Positions 43,524-53,587 are shown, counted from the stretch's first letter. The stretch: 54,935 nucleotides of DNA from Aquimarina algiphila (GCF_007489275.1 NZ_VLNR01000056.1:1-54935); one strand, 5' to 3'. Translations and numbers: made by a program. Notes: generated by a model from the sequence alone, not told the origin.

Positions 43524-43988
43524 TTATTTTTTTACTTTAGAAACTTCCTGAGTTGTAACCATTTTTTTCTGTGTATTTCCCCATGTGTTCATGATATAAT
43601 TCATAACATCCGCAATTTCTTCATCCTCAAGCCCTAGTGAAGTCATTGCGCTATTGTATGATATTCCGTTAACTTCTATAGGGCCATTTAGTCCATACTT
43701 TATAGAGTGAATACTTTCTTTACGTTTATTAACTAACCAATCAGATCCTGCAAGGGGAGGGAATACTTTTGGAGTTCCTTTTCCATCGGGAAGATGACAT
43801 TGCATACAAAAATCAGCATATATCTCTTTTCCACGGGCAATACTTTCTGAAAGTATTGCATCTTGAATTTCTAATTCTGTATTTGAAATGTATGTATAAT
43901 CAGTGTTTCCTTTTTGAGCAAGAATCGATACGCTCATAACCAATATTATGATTTCAAAGATTAAAAGTTGTTTTAAACGCTTCTTCAT
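43524..43988 (-). CDS. Exported single-haem c-type cytochrome
   Basis: This 154-residue protein has an N-terminal export signal and one haem motif CMQCH at residues 61-65. The likely axial methionine is M115 in YNSAMTSLGL, and the pattern FPPLAGSDWL is that of small class I cytochromes. It begins 10 bp after the sugar dehydrogenase gene, so it is the probable electron acceptor of that enzyme, passing electrons to a terminal oxidase in the periplasm. Confidence 0.9.
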   Translation of the reverse strand: MKKRLKQLLIFEIIILVMSVSILAQKGNTDYTYISNTELEIQDAILSESIARGKEIYADFCMQCHLPDGKGTPKVFPPLAGSDWLVNKRKESIHSIKYGLNGPIEVNGISYNSAMTSLGLEDEEIADVMNYIMNTWGNTQKKMVTTQEVSKVKK

Positions 43989-43997
43989 TTTATACTT

Positions 43998-45119
43998 CTA
44001 TTTTAGGGAAGGAACTATTTTTACAATACCTTTATTTTCGATAGCAACATAGATAAATCCATCAGGTCCTTGTCTTACATTGCGAACACGTCCCATGCCA
44101 TCTAATAGTTTTTTTCGTCCTGTAACTTTATTGTTGCTTAATTCTACCAATTCTAAATATTGAAATTTTAAAGAACCTACTACGAGGTCGTTTTTCCAAT
44201 CGGGGTATTTGTCACTGGTAATAAAATCCATACCACTGGGAGCAATAGAAGGTACCCAATAATATAAAGGTTGTTCCATTCCTTCTTTTTTGGTGATATC
44301 TGTTATCGATGTACCACTATAATTGATACCATAAGTGATTACTGGCCAACCATAATTTACTCCTTTTTTTATGGGATTAATTTCATCTCCACCCCTTGGT
44401 CCATGCTCATGAATCCAAATTGTGCCATCAGGGTGGATTGCCATTCCTTGAGGATTACGATGTCCATAAGAGAAAATCGCTTTTTTTGCACCATCCTTAC
44501 TTACAAAAGGGTTATCTTTTGGGATACTTCCATCATCATTAAGACGATATATTTTTCCACCATCTTTGGTAATATCCTGAGGGTTTACATTTCTATTTCC
44601 TCTATCTCCAATACAAAAGTATAAGTATCCATCATTATCAAATTCTATTCTAGATCCAAAATGGTGTCCACGGGTAGTATTTGGAGTTCCCTTATATAAT
44701 TTTTCTATGTTAACTAACTCATTATTTTTAAGTTTAGCTCTTATTAGTGCTGTATTTCCTCCTTTTTCTGGACCTTCTTTAGAAGAGTATGTTATGTATA
44801 GCCATCCATTTTCTTTGTATTTAGGATGTAGCTCGATGTCTAATAAGCCTCCTTGATTACGATTATATACTTCTGGTACACTTGTAATTGAAGTTTTAAC
44901 ACCATCTTTAAAGAGGATTAGCTCTCCACTTTTTTCTGTAATTAACATACTCCCATCAGGTAACCAAACCATTCCCCAGGGAATTAATAAATCAGGAACT
45001 ACTATTTCTGTTGTGTAATTCTTAGGATCTTCTTCTAAAGTAATATCATTTTTCTTTTCCTGAGCACATGAAAAAGTTGTAAGGAAAGCAAAAGTCAATA
45101 GGAGAACAAAATTCTTCAT
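43998..45119 (-). CDS. PQQ-dependent soluble aldose/sorbosone-type sugar dehydrogenase
   Basis: This 373-residue lipoprotein (LTTFSCAQE) has the six-bladed propeller of the glucose/sorbosone dehydrogenase family: LIPWGMVWLPDGSMLITEK, NQGGLLDIELHPKY, RGHHFGSRIEFDNDGYLYFC, SYGHRNPQGMAIHPDG and HEHGPRGGDEIN, which contain the PQQ and calcium ligands of the YliI/Asd type. It oxidises aldose sugars in the periplasm or at the outer membrane and needs PQQ. No PQQ-synthesis gene is in the window. A TonB receptor is upstream (42 bp) and a cytochrome c downstream (10 bp). Confidence 0.88.
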   Translation of the reverse strand: MKNFVLLLTFAFLTTFSCAQEKKNDITLEEDPKNYTTEIVVPDLLIPWGMVWLPDGSMLITEKSGELILFKDGVKTSITSVPEVYNRNQGGLLDIELHPKYKENGWLYITYSSKEGPEKGGNTALIRAKLKNNELVNIEKLYKGTPNTTRGHHFGSRIEFDNDGYLYFCIGDRGNRNVNPQDITKDGGKIYRLNDDGSIPKDNPFVSKDGAKKAIFSYGHRNPQGMAIHPDGTIWIHEHGPRGGDEINPIKKGVNYGWPVITYGINYSGTSITDITKKEGMEQPLYYWVPSIAPSGMDFITSDKYPDWKNDLVVGSLKFQYLELVELSNNKVTGRKKLLDGMGRVRNVRQGPDGFIYVAIENKGIVKIVPSLK

Positions 45120-45160
45120 AAATTATGTGTTTACTCTGGAAAAATACAAAGAAATATTGT

Positions 45161-47461
45161 TTATAATCTATAATTTATGTTAATCCCTCCATAGATATTA
45201 AATGGTAAACCTGGATAAAAATATCTTGGAGCGTTACCTCCAAAACCTCTTGCGTTAATCTGTAATTGAGAAGCATAGTCAGTGTCTAAAATGTTATTTA
45301 CACCCAAAAATAAATCATAATTGAAGTGGTTACTAATACTATTCTTAAATCCTATTTTACCATGTAATAATTCATAGTTTTTACTAAAAGTAGTATTGGC
45401 GTCATTAACTGGGATTTTGCCTACGGTTTGATAATTAAGATTACCATAAAACCCTTTTTCTGTAATAAATTCGATGCCAGAATTGGTAACTTCTGAAGGA
45501 ACACCAGTAAGATCGTTACCAGAAAAATTACTGTCAAGATCAATAAAATTATCAAATGTATGGTCATATATAGATGCGTTGAAAAAGAAATTTAAAGTTC
45601 TTTTACCAAGATTTAATCTGGCAACGGTGAAATTTAATTCAAACTCAGCTCCATTATGAGTGGTTTTGCCGGCATTAATTGCAAAGAAATTGTCATCTAC
45701 AGTTCTCCTTGAGACTAACAAATCTCTGGCTCGAAGCGTGTACAAAGATAAAGAACCGTATACTCTGTCGTCAAGTAGTTTGTAACGTGTTCCAATTTCA
45801 TAATTCCAACCTATTTCGGGCTTTATATTTGGATTAAAAATACCATTAGGTAATAATGTTTCTGATGTTGTAGGAGTAGAGAAACCATGAGCAATAGAAC
45901 CGTAAAAAGTAACGTTGTAATTTAAAGTATAGTTTATACCAATTTTTGGAGAGAGTATAGGGTCGAAATCAAATTCTCCAGAATTGTCTTCTCCATCTGA
46001 TAAAAACTGATCTTCAATGTCAAAGGAAGTTTGATTAAGGTGTGCCCCAGCATTAAATCTAAGTTTTTTGTTAATTTCATAATTCACTTCGCCAAACAGG
46101 TTATAATAGTATCGTTTTTCATCAAGATCAGAAAGTTGATTTCCCTGTACACTACCCGTTCCGATAGGGAAATCTTCATAAAGATTTTGAAAGGTCTTAC
46201 CAGTATAATTTTCAAAAAATAATTCTCCGCCTATGGTCCAATTCAGTTTCTTTTTAGCGACAAGATGTGTGCCTAAAATCCTACTCCTGATACCAAAGCT
46301 ATTTGTATTTTCTTTAAGGATGTTAAATGGTCTGGGTTCATCATTATTTCTAAAAGAAGTAAATAAACTGGTGTTGTTGGATATTTTTTCATTGAAACGA
46401 TGTTTCCAGGTTAGTCCTAAAATTCCGTAATTTATGTCTTCAAAACCTTGAGCTCTTCCCCATGTAAATGCAGCTTGTCTGGGATTGTTATCAAAGTCTT
46501 CCTGATTTAAGGAACTAGGTATGCCCGCTTTGAGGTCGACATAACTTCCTAATATAGAAAAGCTATCTTTTTCTCCTAAATCAAAATCAGAGGCGAGTGT
46601 TATTGTATTTCGATCATACTCATTATTCTCTCGATAACCATCAGTATGGTTATTACTATAGAGTACAATAATATTTGAATTCTTCAGAGATGTAGAGGCT
46701 CTAGCGAGAATTCGTCTTAAACCATAACTTCCAAATGACGTAGTAAGTTGACTTTGGGTAGTATTTTCTTCAGCATATTCAGGCTTAAATAATATGGCGC
46801 CACCCAATCCGACACCAAAACTACTAGATGAAGGCCCTTTATGAATTTCAATTTGAGATACAGTCCCGAGTTCTAAATCTTCTATTGAAGATTCTCCATT
46901 TCCATCAGTTAATGGAATATCACCAAAATAAGCTCTGATATTTGCGGTTCCAAATAAATTTCTGGCACCAATTCCTCTAATTGTGATTCGATTGGTGTTT
47001 AATGTTCCGTTTTGCATAAAAACACCTGCCACACGATTTAGAACAGGGTGTAATTCTATCGGATTTCCTCGGTTAATATCATTTGCAGTGATAGTAGAAA
47101 CAGCATCTGTTGCATATTTATGTGGTTGCGGACGAAAATAGTCTTCAATTAATACCTGTGTTAATTCTGTAATGGGGAATAATGTTATCTCTATATGTTT
47201 ATCTTTACTATAATTGTCTTTGTCGATCAGGATGTAAACTCCGGCATATCCTTCTTTAGAAAATTCGATTTTACCTAAAGCCTTTATAGAAAATTTTCCG
47301 TTCACATCAGTTAAAATACTGACATTACTTCCGACATCAAGAACCTTAGCATTTTCTATGGGCAGGTTATTTGAACTATCAATTACGGTTCCGGTAACAT
47401 TGAGTTGCGAGTAAGCAGGAAAACTACAAACAAGTATTAGCAATAAAAATATTCTTTTCAA
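45161..47461 (-). CDS. TonB-dependent receptor, FecA/PqqU-like
   Basis: This 766-residue protein has a signal peptide (to about PAYSQ), a carboxypeptidase-regulatory domain (LNVTGTVIDSSNNLPIENAK), a plug (ITIRGIGARNLFGTANIRAY, PLTDGNGESSIEDLE, IEIHKGPSSSSFGVGLGGAI) and a barrel ending in YGGININYRL. The plug pattern RGxGAR..FG...IR.Y...IP.TDG resembles the FecA and YncD/PqqU receptors. Its gene leads an operon with a PQQ-dependent dehydrogenase and a cytochrome c, so I infer import of PQQ; a siderophore or sugar is the alternative. Confidence 0.85.
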   Translation of the reverse strand: MKRIFLLLILVCSFPAYSQLNVTGTVIDSSNNLPIENAKVLDVGSNVSILTDVNGKFSIKALGKIEFSKEGYAGVYILIDKDNYSKDKHIEITLFPITELTQVLIEDYFRPQPHKYATDAVSTITANDINRGNPIELHPVLNRVAGVFMQNGTLNTNRITIRGIGARNLFGTANIRAYFGDIPLTDGNGESSIEDLELGTVSQIEIHKGPSSSSFGVGLGGAILFKPEYAEENTTQSQLTTSFGSYGLRRILARASTSLKNSNIIVLYSNNHTDGYRENNEYDRNTITLASDFDLGEKDSFSILGSYVDLKAGIPSSLNQEDFDNNPRQAAFTWGRAQGFEDINYGILGLTWKHRFNEKISNNTSLFTSFRNNDEPRPFNILKENTNSFGIRSRILGTHLVAKKKLNWTIGGELFFENYTGKTFQNLYEDFPIGTGSVQGNQLSDLDEKRYYYNLFGEVNYEINKKLRFNAGAHLNQTSFDIEDQFLSDGEDNSGEFDFDPILSPKIGINYTLNYNVTFYGSIAHGFSTPTTSETLLPNGIFNPNIKPEIGWNYEIGTRYKLLDDRVYGSLSLYTLRARDLLVSRRTVDDNFFAINAGKTTHNGAEFELNFTVARLNLGKRTLNFFFNASIYDHTFDNFIDLDSNFSGNDLTGVPSEVTNSGIEFITEKGFYGNLNYQTVGKIPVNDANTTFSKNYELLHGKIGFKNSISNHFNYDLFLGVNNILDTDYASQLQINARGFGGNAPRYFYPGLPFNIYGGININYRL

Positions 47462-47654
47462 GATTTGTTTTTGTTCAAATATCGTAAACTAAAGATAAAT
47501 GCTTTTAAAAAACATGATTGTGTTAATGAATTTTACTAAATACCTTTTTAAAATTTAAGAGTTATATCGTTAACAGAGAAAGAAAGGACGTTCACAGATT
47601 AAAATTTCTTAAAAGCTGTAAGAGTATCACTTTTGATGTATCAAATTCAAAAAA
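47462..47654. promoter_or_regulatory. Divergent promoter region
   Basis: This 193-bp AT-rich gap separates divergent genes and must hold both promoters. TATCACTTTTG near 47627 resembles a Bacteroidota -7 box (TAnnTTTG) for the rightward gene. I see no clear operator. Confidence 0.35.
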
Positions 47655-49982
47655 ATGATACGAACAGTAGTTGTTATGTTTTGTTTCTTCATTGGATCTC
47701 TAATCACGACCAGTCAAGAGGTAAGAACTTTTAGAGGTACGGTAATAGACGTAGTCACTAAAGAAATAATTCCTTTTGCAACAATCGCAGTTTATAATGA
47801 TAAAAATGAATTGTTAGATGGTGCCTCGACAAATGATAGAGGACATTTTCAGTTAAAAACTAATAAACGATTTACATATTTTGAAATTAGTTTTATTGGT
47901 TATGAAAACTTTGTGAAACGACTTTCTGAAATTAATGACCTTACCAATATCTCAATTGAATTAAAACCGACAGTGAGCAATCTCGAAGAGGTTGTGGTAG
48001 AAGCTGGCCGAACCACTACACAACTCAAAATTGATAGAAAAATTATTGACATAGGTGCAGATATTCAGCAATCAGGAACTACGGCACTCGAAGCTTTTGA
48101 CCAAATAGTTGATATCCAAACTGACCTGGGGACAGGTAGTATATCTTTACGAGGAAGTGATAATGTAAGATTATTAATCAATGGGAAACCATCTTCTATG
48201 GATGCTGTAGAATTGTTAGAACAAATTCCGTCATCTACTATTAAAAGTGTAGAAATCATTACTTCTCCTTCAGCAAAGTATCAAGCAGATGGGTTGTCTG
48301 GTGTTATCAATGTCATTCTAAAGAGAAATTTGAATACTGGATTAAATCTTAATCTCAATAGTTCTGTAGGAACAAAACGTTATGGTTATGGAATTGATGG
48401 AAACTATAATTTATCGTTTGTAAATCTAAGGTTTAATGCTTCACAATCTGGACGAGAAATGGATAGTAAGCAAACTATCGATAGAACTTTTCTGAATGGT
48501 AATACCCAAAGCATTTTTACTCCTCATGATTTTAATGGCCTTGTTAGACAAGGAACAGTAGGATTGGATTTTTTTATAGATAAATATAATGAGTTCTCGA
48601 TAGGTTTTGATTATACTGATGATTATCACAGTTTTTATAACAATTCACAATATTTTAATGTGACAGATCGTAATGATTTTGTGTATACCCGAAACTCAGC
48701 ACATTCACATTTTACTTCCGTTTTTAATGCTAATTATCGCAAAGCGTTTCGTAAAGAAGGACATTTTTTAGAGATAGATTATAATCTTAATGACAATAAA
48801 AATGAATATCCTGCTTCTGATTTTGAAGATGCTGTTTTTTTGTTTGATCAAATTATAGAGGAAGATAATACCATTCATGCAATATCATTAGACTACGTTT
48901 TACCGGTTTCAGAAAAAATTCAAATAGAAACAGGAGCTTCCTGGAATAGAAGTGATACAAAAAACCAGCAGTTTTTTAGAGCAAATAACACTACCGGAGC
49001 ACTAGATACATTTGATTATGAAGAAGAATTGTTAGGTATTTACGGACTTGCAAAATTTAGTGCTCAAAATTTAGACTGGCAAGTAGGGTTGAGGTATGAA
49101 GATTTTTCTTCGACATCGCAAAACACGTTGAATTTATCTACAACAGATTTGGATTTTTCTAACTTTTTTCCATCAATACATGTTTCCTATAAGTTTAATG
49201 AAGATAATACAATCGGTTTAGGATATAGTAAGCGAGTCTCCCGTCCTAATCTACATCACATCAATCCTTTTCAGTTAGGTAATCCTTTCTTCAGGTTTGA
49301 TGGTAATCCAGAATTAAAGCCAGAATCAAGTGATAATATTGAATTGAATTATCAAAATAATGGCGAAAAAATAAATTGGTCTTTAGCGACATTTTATCGG
49401 TATAGGAAAGATGTAATCCTGTGGGTAAATGATATCGAAGACAATAATGTACAGGTAATCTCATTCCAAAATATCGGGGTAAATCATTCTTTTGGAGTTG
49501 AAACTACAGTGAAATACAAATTTGCTAAGTTTTGGGATACAGCTCTTACGGGCAACTATTATTATACGGCGATAGATGATAATAATCTGGTTACGTGGGA
49601 TGAGCTATACTCATCAAATCTACAACTAAAAAATACATTTAAGATTTCTAAAAAGATTAGTACAGATATTACATATCGACATATGCCAAGACGACAAAAT
49701 GCTTTTAATTTTATTGAACCAAGACATAGAGTAGATTGGGCATTAAGAGCAAAATTTCTAAAAAATAAATTGAGAGCTAACCTTAGAGTCGTTGATGTGT
49801 TAGATAATAATTTAATGAAACGAAATACGCGTACCACAGAGTTTAATCAACGTACCGTGTGGAAGTTTCAATCACAAACTCTTGGATTTCTTTTTAGCCT
49901 CAATTACATGCTTTTCAAAAATGAAAATAAAGAGAGAAATAGAAAAAAAAGAGAATATAGACATAATGATTCTAACAATTAA
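47655..49982 (+). CDS. Outer-membrane beta-barrel TonB-receptor-like protein
   Basis: This 775-residue protein has a signal peptide (to about TTSQE), a carboxypeptidase-regulatory domain (FRGTVIDVVTKEIIPFATIA), a plug-like part (LEAFDQIVDIQ, SLRGSDNVRLLINGKPSSMD, IEIITSPSAKYQADGLSGVI) and a barrel of the outer membrane beta-barrel family 3 type, which includes NPFQLGNPFFRFDGNPELKP. These proteins are receptors that may take up peptides or siderophores, or act as signalling partners. It is followed after 28 bp by a lipoprotein and then the LytS/LytTR pair, suggesting a surface-sensing unit. Confidence 0.85.
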   Translation: MIRTVVVMFCFFIGSLITTSQEVRTFRGTVIDVVTKEIIPFATIAVYNDKNELLDGASTNDRGHFQLKTNKRFTYFEISFIGYENFVKRLSEINDLTNISIELKPTVSNLEEVVVEAGRTTTQLKIDRKIIDIGADIQQSGTTALEAFDQIVDIQTDLGTGSISLRGSDNVRLLINGKPSSMDAVELLEQIPSSTIKSVEIITSPSAKYQADGLSGVINVILKRNLNTGLNLNLNSSVGTKRYGYGIDGNYNLSFVNLRFNASQSGREMDSKQTIDRTFLNGNTQSIFTPHDFNGLVRQGTVGLDFFIDKYNEFSIGFDYTDDYHSFYNNSQYFNVTDRNDFVYTRNSAHSHFTSVFNANYRKAFRKEGHFLEIDYNLNDNKNEYPASDFEDAVFLFDQIIEEDNTIHAISLDYVLPVSEKIQIETGASWNRSDTKNQQFFRANNTTGALDTFDYEEELLGIYGLAKFSAQNLDWQVGLRYEDFSSTSQNTLNLSTTDLDFSNFFPSIHVSYKFNEDNTIGLGYSKRVSRPNLHHINPFQLGNPFFRFDGNPELKPESSDNIELNYQNNGEKINWSLATFYRYRKDVILWVNDIEDNNVQVISFQNIGVNHSFGVETTVKYKFAKFWDTALTGNYYYTAIDDNNLVTWDELYSSNLQLKNTFKISKKISTDITYRHMPRRQNAFNFIEPRHRVDWALRAKFLKNKLRANLRVVDVLDNNLMKRNTRTTEFNQRTVWKFQSQTLGFLFSLNYMLFKNENKERNRKKREYRHNDSNN

Positions 49983-50010
49983 AAATTGAACAATGGTAAA
50001 ATTTAATGTA

Positions 50011-50709
50011 ATGAAAAGGAACTCTTTTCTATTTATGATATTAGTAGTTTTGGGATTAGGACTAGTAAGTTGCAATTCTAATGAACTTATTGAAGAAAAA
50101 GTTAGTTCTCAGGAGCTCTCTGGGTGGGAAACACTAGGGAAAGGTAAAACTTCGATACAAGATCATGAATTTGTTTTTGAAGAGATAGATAGCTCTGATG
50201 GTTTCTTTTTGATAAGTCCAAAAAGATATGAAGGTGATATGGTATTAAAGTATAAGATAAAGCCTTTGTCTGAAGCATCGGTATTAATCACATTGTTTTC
50301 GGCATCTGATACAGCAGAAACATTACAACTCACCTTACCAGAAAAGAACGCTGATGAAGAGGCAATATGGGAGTGGCGCAGAGAAATGAACCATTATAAC
50401 TTGACCTTTAATAATGAATCTCATGGATATACTCCATTTTTTTATAAAAACATTTCTTCATTAGATCGAGATTTTCATCTCCGAAAAGAAGAAAATATAA
50501 TGAAGTCTAAGGAATGGGTTACCGTAGAAATAGGTAAAAAAGAGAATAGTGTATGGTTTTCTCTTGACGATATTGTTATTTTCGAACGTACAGACTTTTC
50601 GCCACTTTTAGGAGGACATGTGATTTTTAGAATAAGCGGCACTACAACCAAAGAAAAAACTATTCTGGCAAAGGCATCAATAAAGGATTTAGTGATTTAT
50701 CATCAATAA
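50011..50709 (+). CDS. Secreted lipoprotein with concanavalin-like (DUF1961-type) fold
   Basis: I choose the start at 50011 (MKRNSFLFMILVVLGLGLVSCNSN), which gives a lipobox LVSC; the open frame begins at 49993. The mature protein (about 210 residues) is beta-rich, with alternating strands (GDMVLKYKIKPLSEASVLIT, WVTVEIGKKENSVWFSLDD, GGHVIFRISG) reminiscent of DUF1961/LamG-like jelly-rolls that bind or cleave carbohydrates. No clear catalytic residues can be named. It lies between the receptor and the signalling genes. Confidence 0.6.
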   Translation: MKRNSFLFMILVVLGLGLVSCNSNELIEEKVSSQELSGWETLGKGKTSIQDHEFVFEEIDSSDGFFLISPKRYEGDMVLKYKIKPLSEASVLITLFSASDTAETLQLTLPEKNADEEAIWEWRREMNHYNLTFNNESHGYTPFFYKNISSLDRDFHLRKEENIMKSKEWVTVEIGKKENSVWFSLDDIVIFERTDFSPLLGGHVIFRISGTTTKEKTILAKASIKDLVIYHQ

Positions 50710-50732
50710 AAATAATAACTTAGTACTCTTCT

Positions 50733-51761
50733 ATGAATAATAACACGATGTATCTAAAACTGAAAAAGACAGAGCCTATATTGCATTTGTTCTTTTGGGG
50801 AATGGTACTCTTTTTTCCGTATGTAAAATATATGGGTAGAGAAGGAGGGTATCCTATGAGTTTTATGCATGAATTGGTAGCATTATTATTCAATATGATT
50901 CCCACATATATAATGTATTTGTGGTTCTTTCCATTAAGCAATAAGAGAAAATATATTCTTTTAGTATTGCTTGTCTTTATTTGCAACGCTTTGATTCATT
51001 ACTATGCCGATACTTTTTTTCATCCAGAAGAAGGACATAAGCATCATCGTTGGAGATCTATAACTTCTAGTTTGGTAACATACTTATCTTTTAGTTTGGT
51101 TTTTTTTGCTTTACATTCTGTAAAGAAGTTATATACAAAACAGCAAGAGTTAGATGCTACAATACAAGAAAAACAACAAGCAGAACTTAGAGCGTTAAAA
51201 GCACAAGTGAATCCACATTTTTTATTTAATACACTCAATAATATTTATGCAAATGCATTAAAAGGAGATGAAAAAACTCCTGATTTAATTTTAAAACTCT
51301 CAAATAATTTTAGATATGTATTGCATGAAGGACAAAAAGAAGATGTGTCTCTTGATCAGGAAATTACTCATATAAAAGACTATATTAGTTTGCAAGAAGA
51401 ACGATTATCTACTAAGGTAAAAGTTAATTTTTTGAGTAAGATGGATAATGCAAAAAAACAAATTGCGCCATTACTATTAATTCCTTTTGTAGAAAATGCA
51501 TTTAAGTACACAAGTATTTTGAAGGGTAATAAACATCCAATAAATATTAAAGCAGTATTAAAAGATAACCAGTTCTCTTTTTATTGCGAGAATCCATACG
51601 ATGAAAATGGAAAACAAGAGATCGAAATAAACTGTCAAGAGAGCGGTATTGGAATAAAAAATACACAAAAAAGGCTGCAATTGTTATATCCAGAACAGCA
51701 TCAATTAGAAATTAAAAAAGAAGAGAATCTATTTAGAGTGATACTTACTATTTCATTATGA
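50733..51761 (+). CDS. LytS/YehU-family membrane histidine kinase
   Basis: This 342-residue protein has four predicted membrane segments (about residues 18-130), a coiled linker and the His_kinase domain with the phosphoacceptor motif LKAQVNPHFLFNTLNNI followed by an ATP-binding domain (LLLIPFVENAFKYT, GIGIKNTQKRLQLLY). It lacks a periplasmic sensor domain, so the signal is probably membrane-borne or via partner proteins. The stop overlaps the response-regulator ATG (ATGA), so the pair is translationally coupled. Confidence 0.93.
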   Translation: MNNNTMYLKLKKTEPILHLFFWGMVLFFPYVKYMGREGGYPMSFMHELVALLFNMIPTYIMYLWFFPLSNKRKYILLVLLVFICNALIHYYADTFFHPEEGHKHHRWRSITSSLVTYLSFSLVFFALHSVKKLYTKQQELDATIQEKQQAELRALKAQVNPHFLFNTLNNIYANALKGDEKTPDLILKLSNNFRYVLHEGQKEDVSLDQEITHIKDYISLQEERLSTKVKVNFLSKMDNAKKQIAPLLLIPFVENAFKYTSILKGNKHPINIKAVLKDNQFSFYCENPYDENGKQEIEINCQESGIGIKNTQKRLQLLYPEQHQLEIKKEENLFRVILTISL

Positions 51762-52435
51762 TACATTGTTTAATTATAGAAGACGAGCATGGAGCGCAAG
51801 AGGTTTTACAAAATTATATCGAGAAAACCCCTTTTGTGAACTGTTTGGGGGTGTATGAAAGTGGATTGGATGTACCATTACAAGAGCTAGATGAAACAGA
51901 TTTTTTGTTTTTGGATATTCAACTTCCCGAATTAAATGGTTTATCTTTTTTAAGAACGTTATCAAATCCTCCTAAAGTTATTATTACTACAGCTTATCCA
52001 GATTATGCGGTTGAAGCTTTTGAAGAAGCAGTTGTGGATTATCTGGTAAAACCTTTTTCATATGAACGGTTTTTTAAAGCTGTAAACAGGTTACAGGATA
52101 TAAAAGCATTAGATAATAATGAGAACACAAAACAGCTTTTTATCTATGCAGATAAGGCTATTTATAAGGTAAATATTGATGATATTCTTTTTTTGAAAGC
52201 AGAGGTGGATTATGTGAAGGTAGTTACAAAAGATAAAAGTATTTTGATTTTAGATAGCCTTAGAAATTGGGAAGAAAAATTGTATAATTCTAATTTTGTT
52301 AGAATACATCGTTCTTATATTATCAATCTGGATAAGATTGAAAAAGTCTTGGGAAATCAGGTTTTTATTCAAGATACAGTAATGCCGATCGGAAAAACAT
52401 ACAAGAACGATTTCTTAAAGCGTATTAGTTATTAA
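51758..52435 (+). CDS. LytR/AlgR-family (LytTR) response regulator
   Basis: This 225-residue protein has a receiver domain with phosphoacceptor Asp in DFLFLDIQLPELNG, preceded by the acidic pair IEDEHG and followed by TTAYPDYAVEAFE and VDYLVKPFSYERF, then a LytTR DNA-binding domain (DILFLKAEVDYVKVVTKDKS, VRIHRSYIINLDKIE). It is the partner of the LytS-like kinase. Genes on the same strand upstream (47655-50709) are likely targets. It ends 3 bp from the convergent epimerase gene. Confidence 0.93.
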   Translation: MIHCLIIEDEHGAQEVLQNYIEKTPFVNCLGVYESGLDVPLQELDETDFLFLDIQLPELNGLSFLRTLSNPPKVIITTAYPDYAVEAFEEAVVDYLVKPFSYERFFKAVNRLQDIKALDNNENTKQLFIYADKAIYKVNIDDILFLKAEVDYVKVVTKDKSILILDSLRNWEEKLYNSNFVRIHRSYIINLDKIEKVLGNQVFIQDTVMPIGKTYKNDFLKRISY

Positions 52436-52438
52436 TAA

Positions 52439-53587
52439 TTATTTAGCAAGCCATTTTTTGATAACCTCTTTTTCCTTATCCATAGAATAATATTTCATTT
52501 GTTTATTGTTTATAACAACTCCAAATTTTACATCATCATTTGGATGTCTGCTTTTATACCCTTCTAATTGATCTATGGTCATTTCTACCATTGGACGATT
52601 CACTAACCCTGCTTCAATTGCTTTCTGAACATTAAAATAATAAGAACCAGCCGGACTTGGTTTCCATAAAGGCATTATTTTGTATGGAAGGATCTCATTT
52701 TTTATTAAAAAGTCACCATCAATCCAATGCATTTTCTTCGGCATTTGGGTAGCATGTATTAGGCTGGAGACATAATCTTTAAAGGGAGTAGGAGTGTATG
52801 CAACATTGTAGTCTCCATAAATTTTATTCTTAGCGCAGTGAATGATAAAATTCACTAAACTTTTTACATCAGTAACCTGGATGTGATGATTGTGGGTTGC
52901 AGGTAACAGGATTTCACCTCCTCTATAAAATCTAATAGGCCAAAATGGTTCTGAATTGGGATCTTCGGGTCTTGTGGTCCTAAAATCTTTCATGCCATGA
53001 GATCTGTATATTGTATACTTATTTGTCTTTTCTCTTATGGTGACTTCAGAAAATGTTTTTCTAATAGCATACCTAAAATCTTCTTGTATGGTTTTCGGAA
53101 ATTTTGGAAGTGGATTTAAAGGTTCTGTCTCTGTTATAAATTTCTTGTCCCATTTATCATAAACAGAAACAGTAGAGACATAATGATAGTGTCCAATTTG
53201 TCCCTCAAATTCCTCCAGGAAATCTGAAACAGCTTTTGGAGATTTCTGCCATGTGTCTACAACGATATCCCAATACGTTTCTTTATGTTTTTTATCAATA
53301 GTTTTAAGCCCTTGTTTGTTTTCCAGTTCTCTATCGCAGATTATTATGGGAAGATTTTTAAAAAGGTGAGGGTTTGTTTTTCCTCTATTTAATAAAGTAA
53401 CATGATAACCAGATTTTAAAAAAGCACTAACAATAGTTGGTCCTATAAAACCTCTTCCGCCTAGAACGAGAACCTTAGGAATATGGTTTTTATCACTATT
53501 TGATGTATATGTTAAAGCTTCTAATGGATTTAAAAATGTAAACGCTGTAGCTGCTCCCATGGTTTTTATAAAATCTCGTTTCTTCAT
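52439..53587 (-). CDS. Exported NAD-dependent epimerase/dehydratase-like protein
   Basis: I choose the start at 53587 (MKKRDFIKTMGAATAF), which gives an export signal; the open frame extends to 53614. The rest is a Rossmann-fold SDR protein: LVLGGRGFIGPTIVSAFLKS (NAD-binding GxxGxxG), HYVSTVSVYDKW and the catalytic YxxxK-like TYRSH/KY region. The signal has KR and not the twin arginine of Tat substrates, so how a folded NAD enzyme would be exported is open. Many Bacteroidota genomes encode such secreted NAD-type sugar oxidoreductases. The substrate is unknown. Confidence 0.75.
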   Translation of the reverse strand: MKKRDFIKTMGAATAFTFLNPLEALTYTSNSDKNHIPKVLVLGGRGFIGPTIVSAFLKSGYHVTLLNRGKTNPHLFKNLPIIICDRELENKQGLKTIDKKHKETYWDIVVDTWQKSPKAVSDFLEEFEGQIGHYHYVSTVSVYDKWDKKFITETEPLNPLPKFPKTIQEDFRYAIRKTFSEVTIREKTNKYTIYRSHGMKDFRTTRPEDPNSEPFWPIRFYRGGEILLPATHNHHIQVTDVKSLVNFIIHCAKNKIYGDYNVAYTPTPFKDYVSSLIHATQMPKKMHWIDGDFLIKNEILPYKIMPLWKPSPAGSYYFNVQKAIEAGLVNRPMVEMTIDQLEGYKSRHPNDDVKFGVVINNKQMKYYSMDKEKEVIKKWLAK

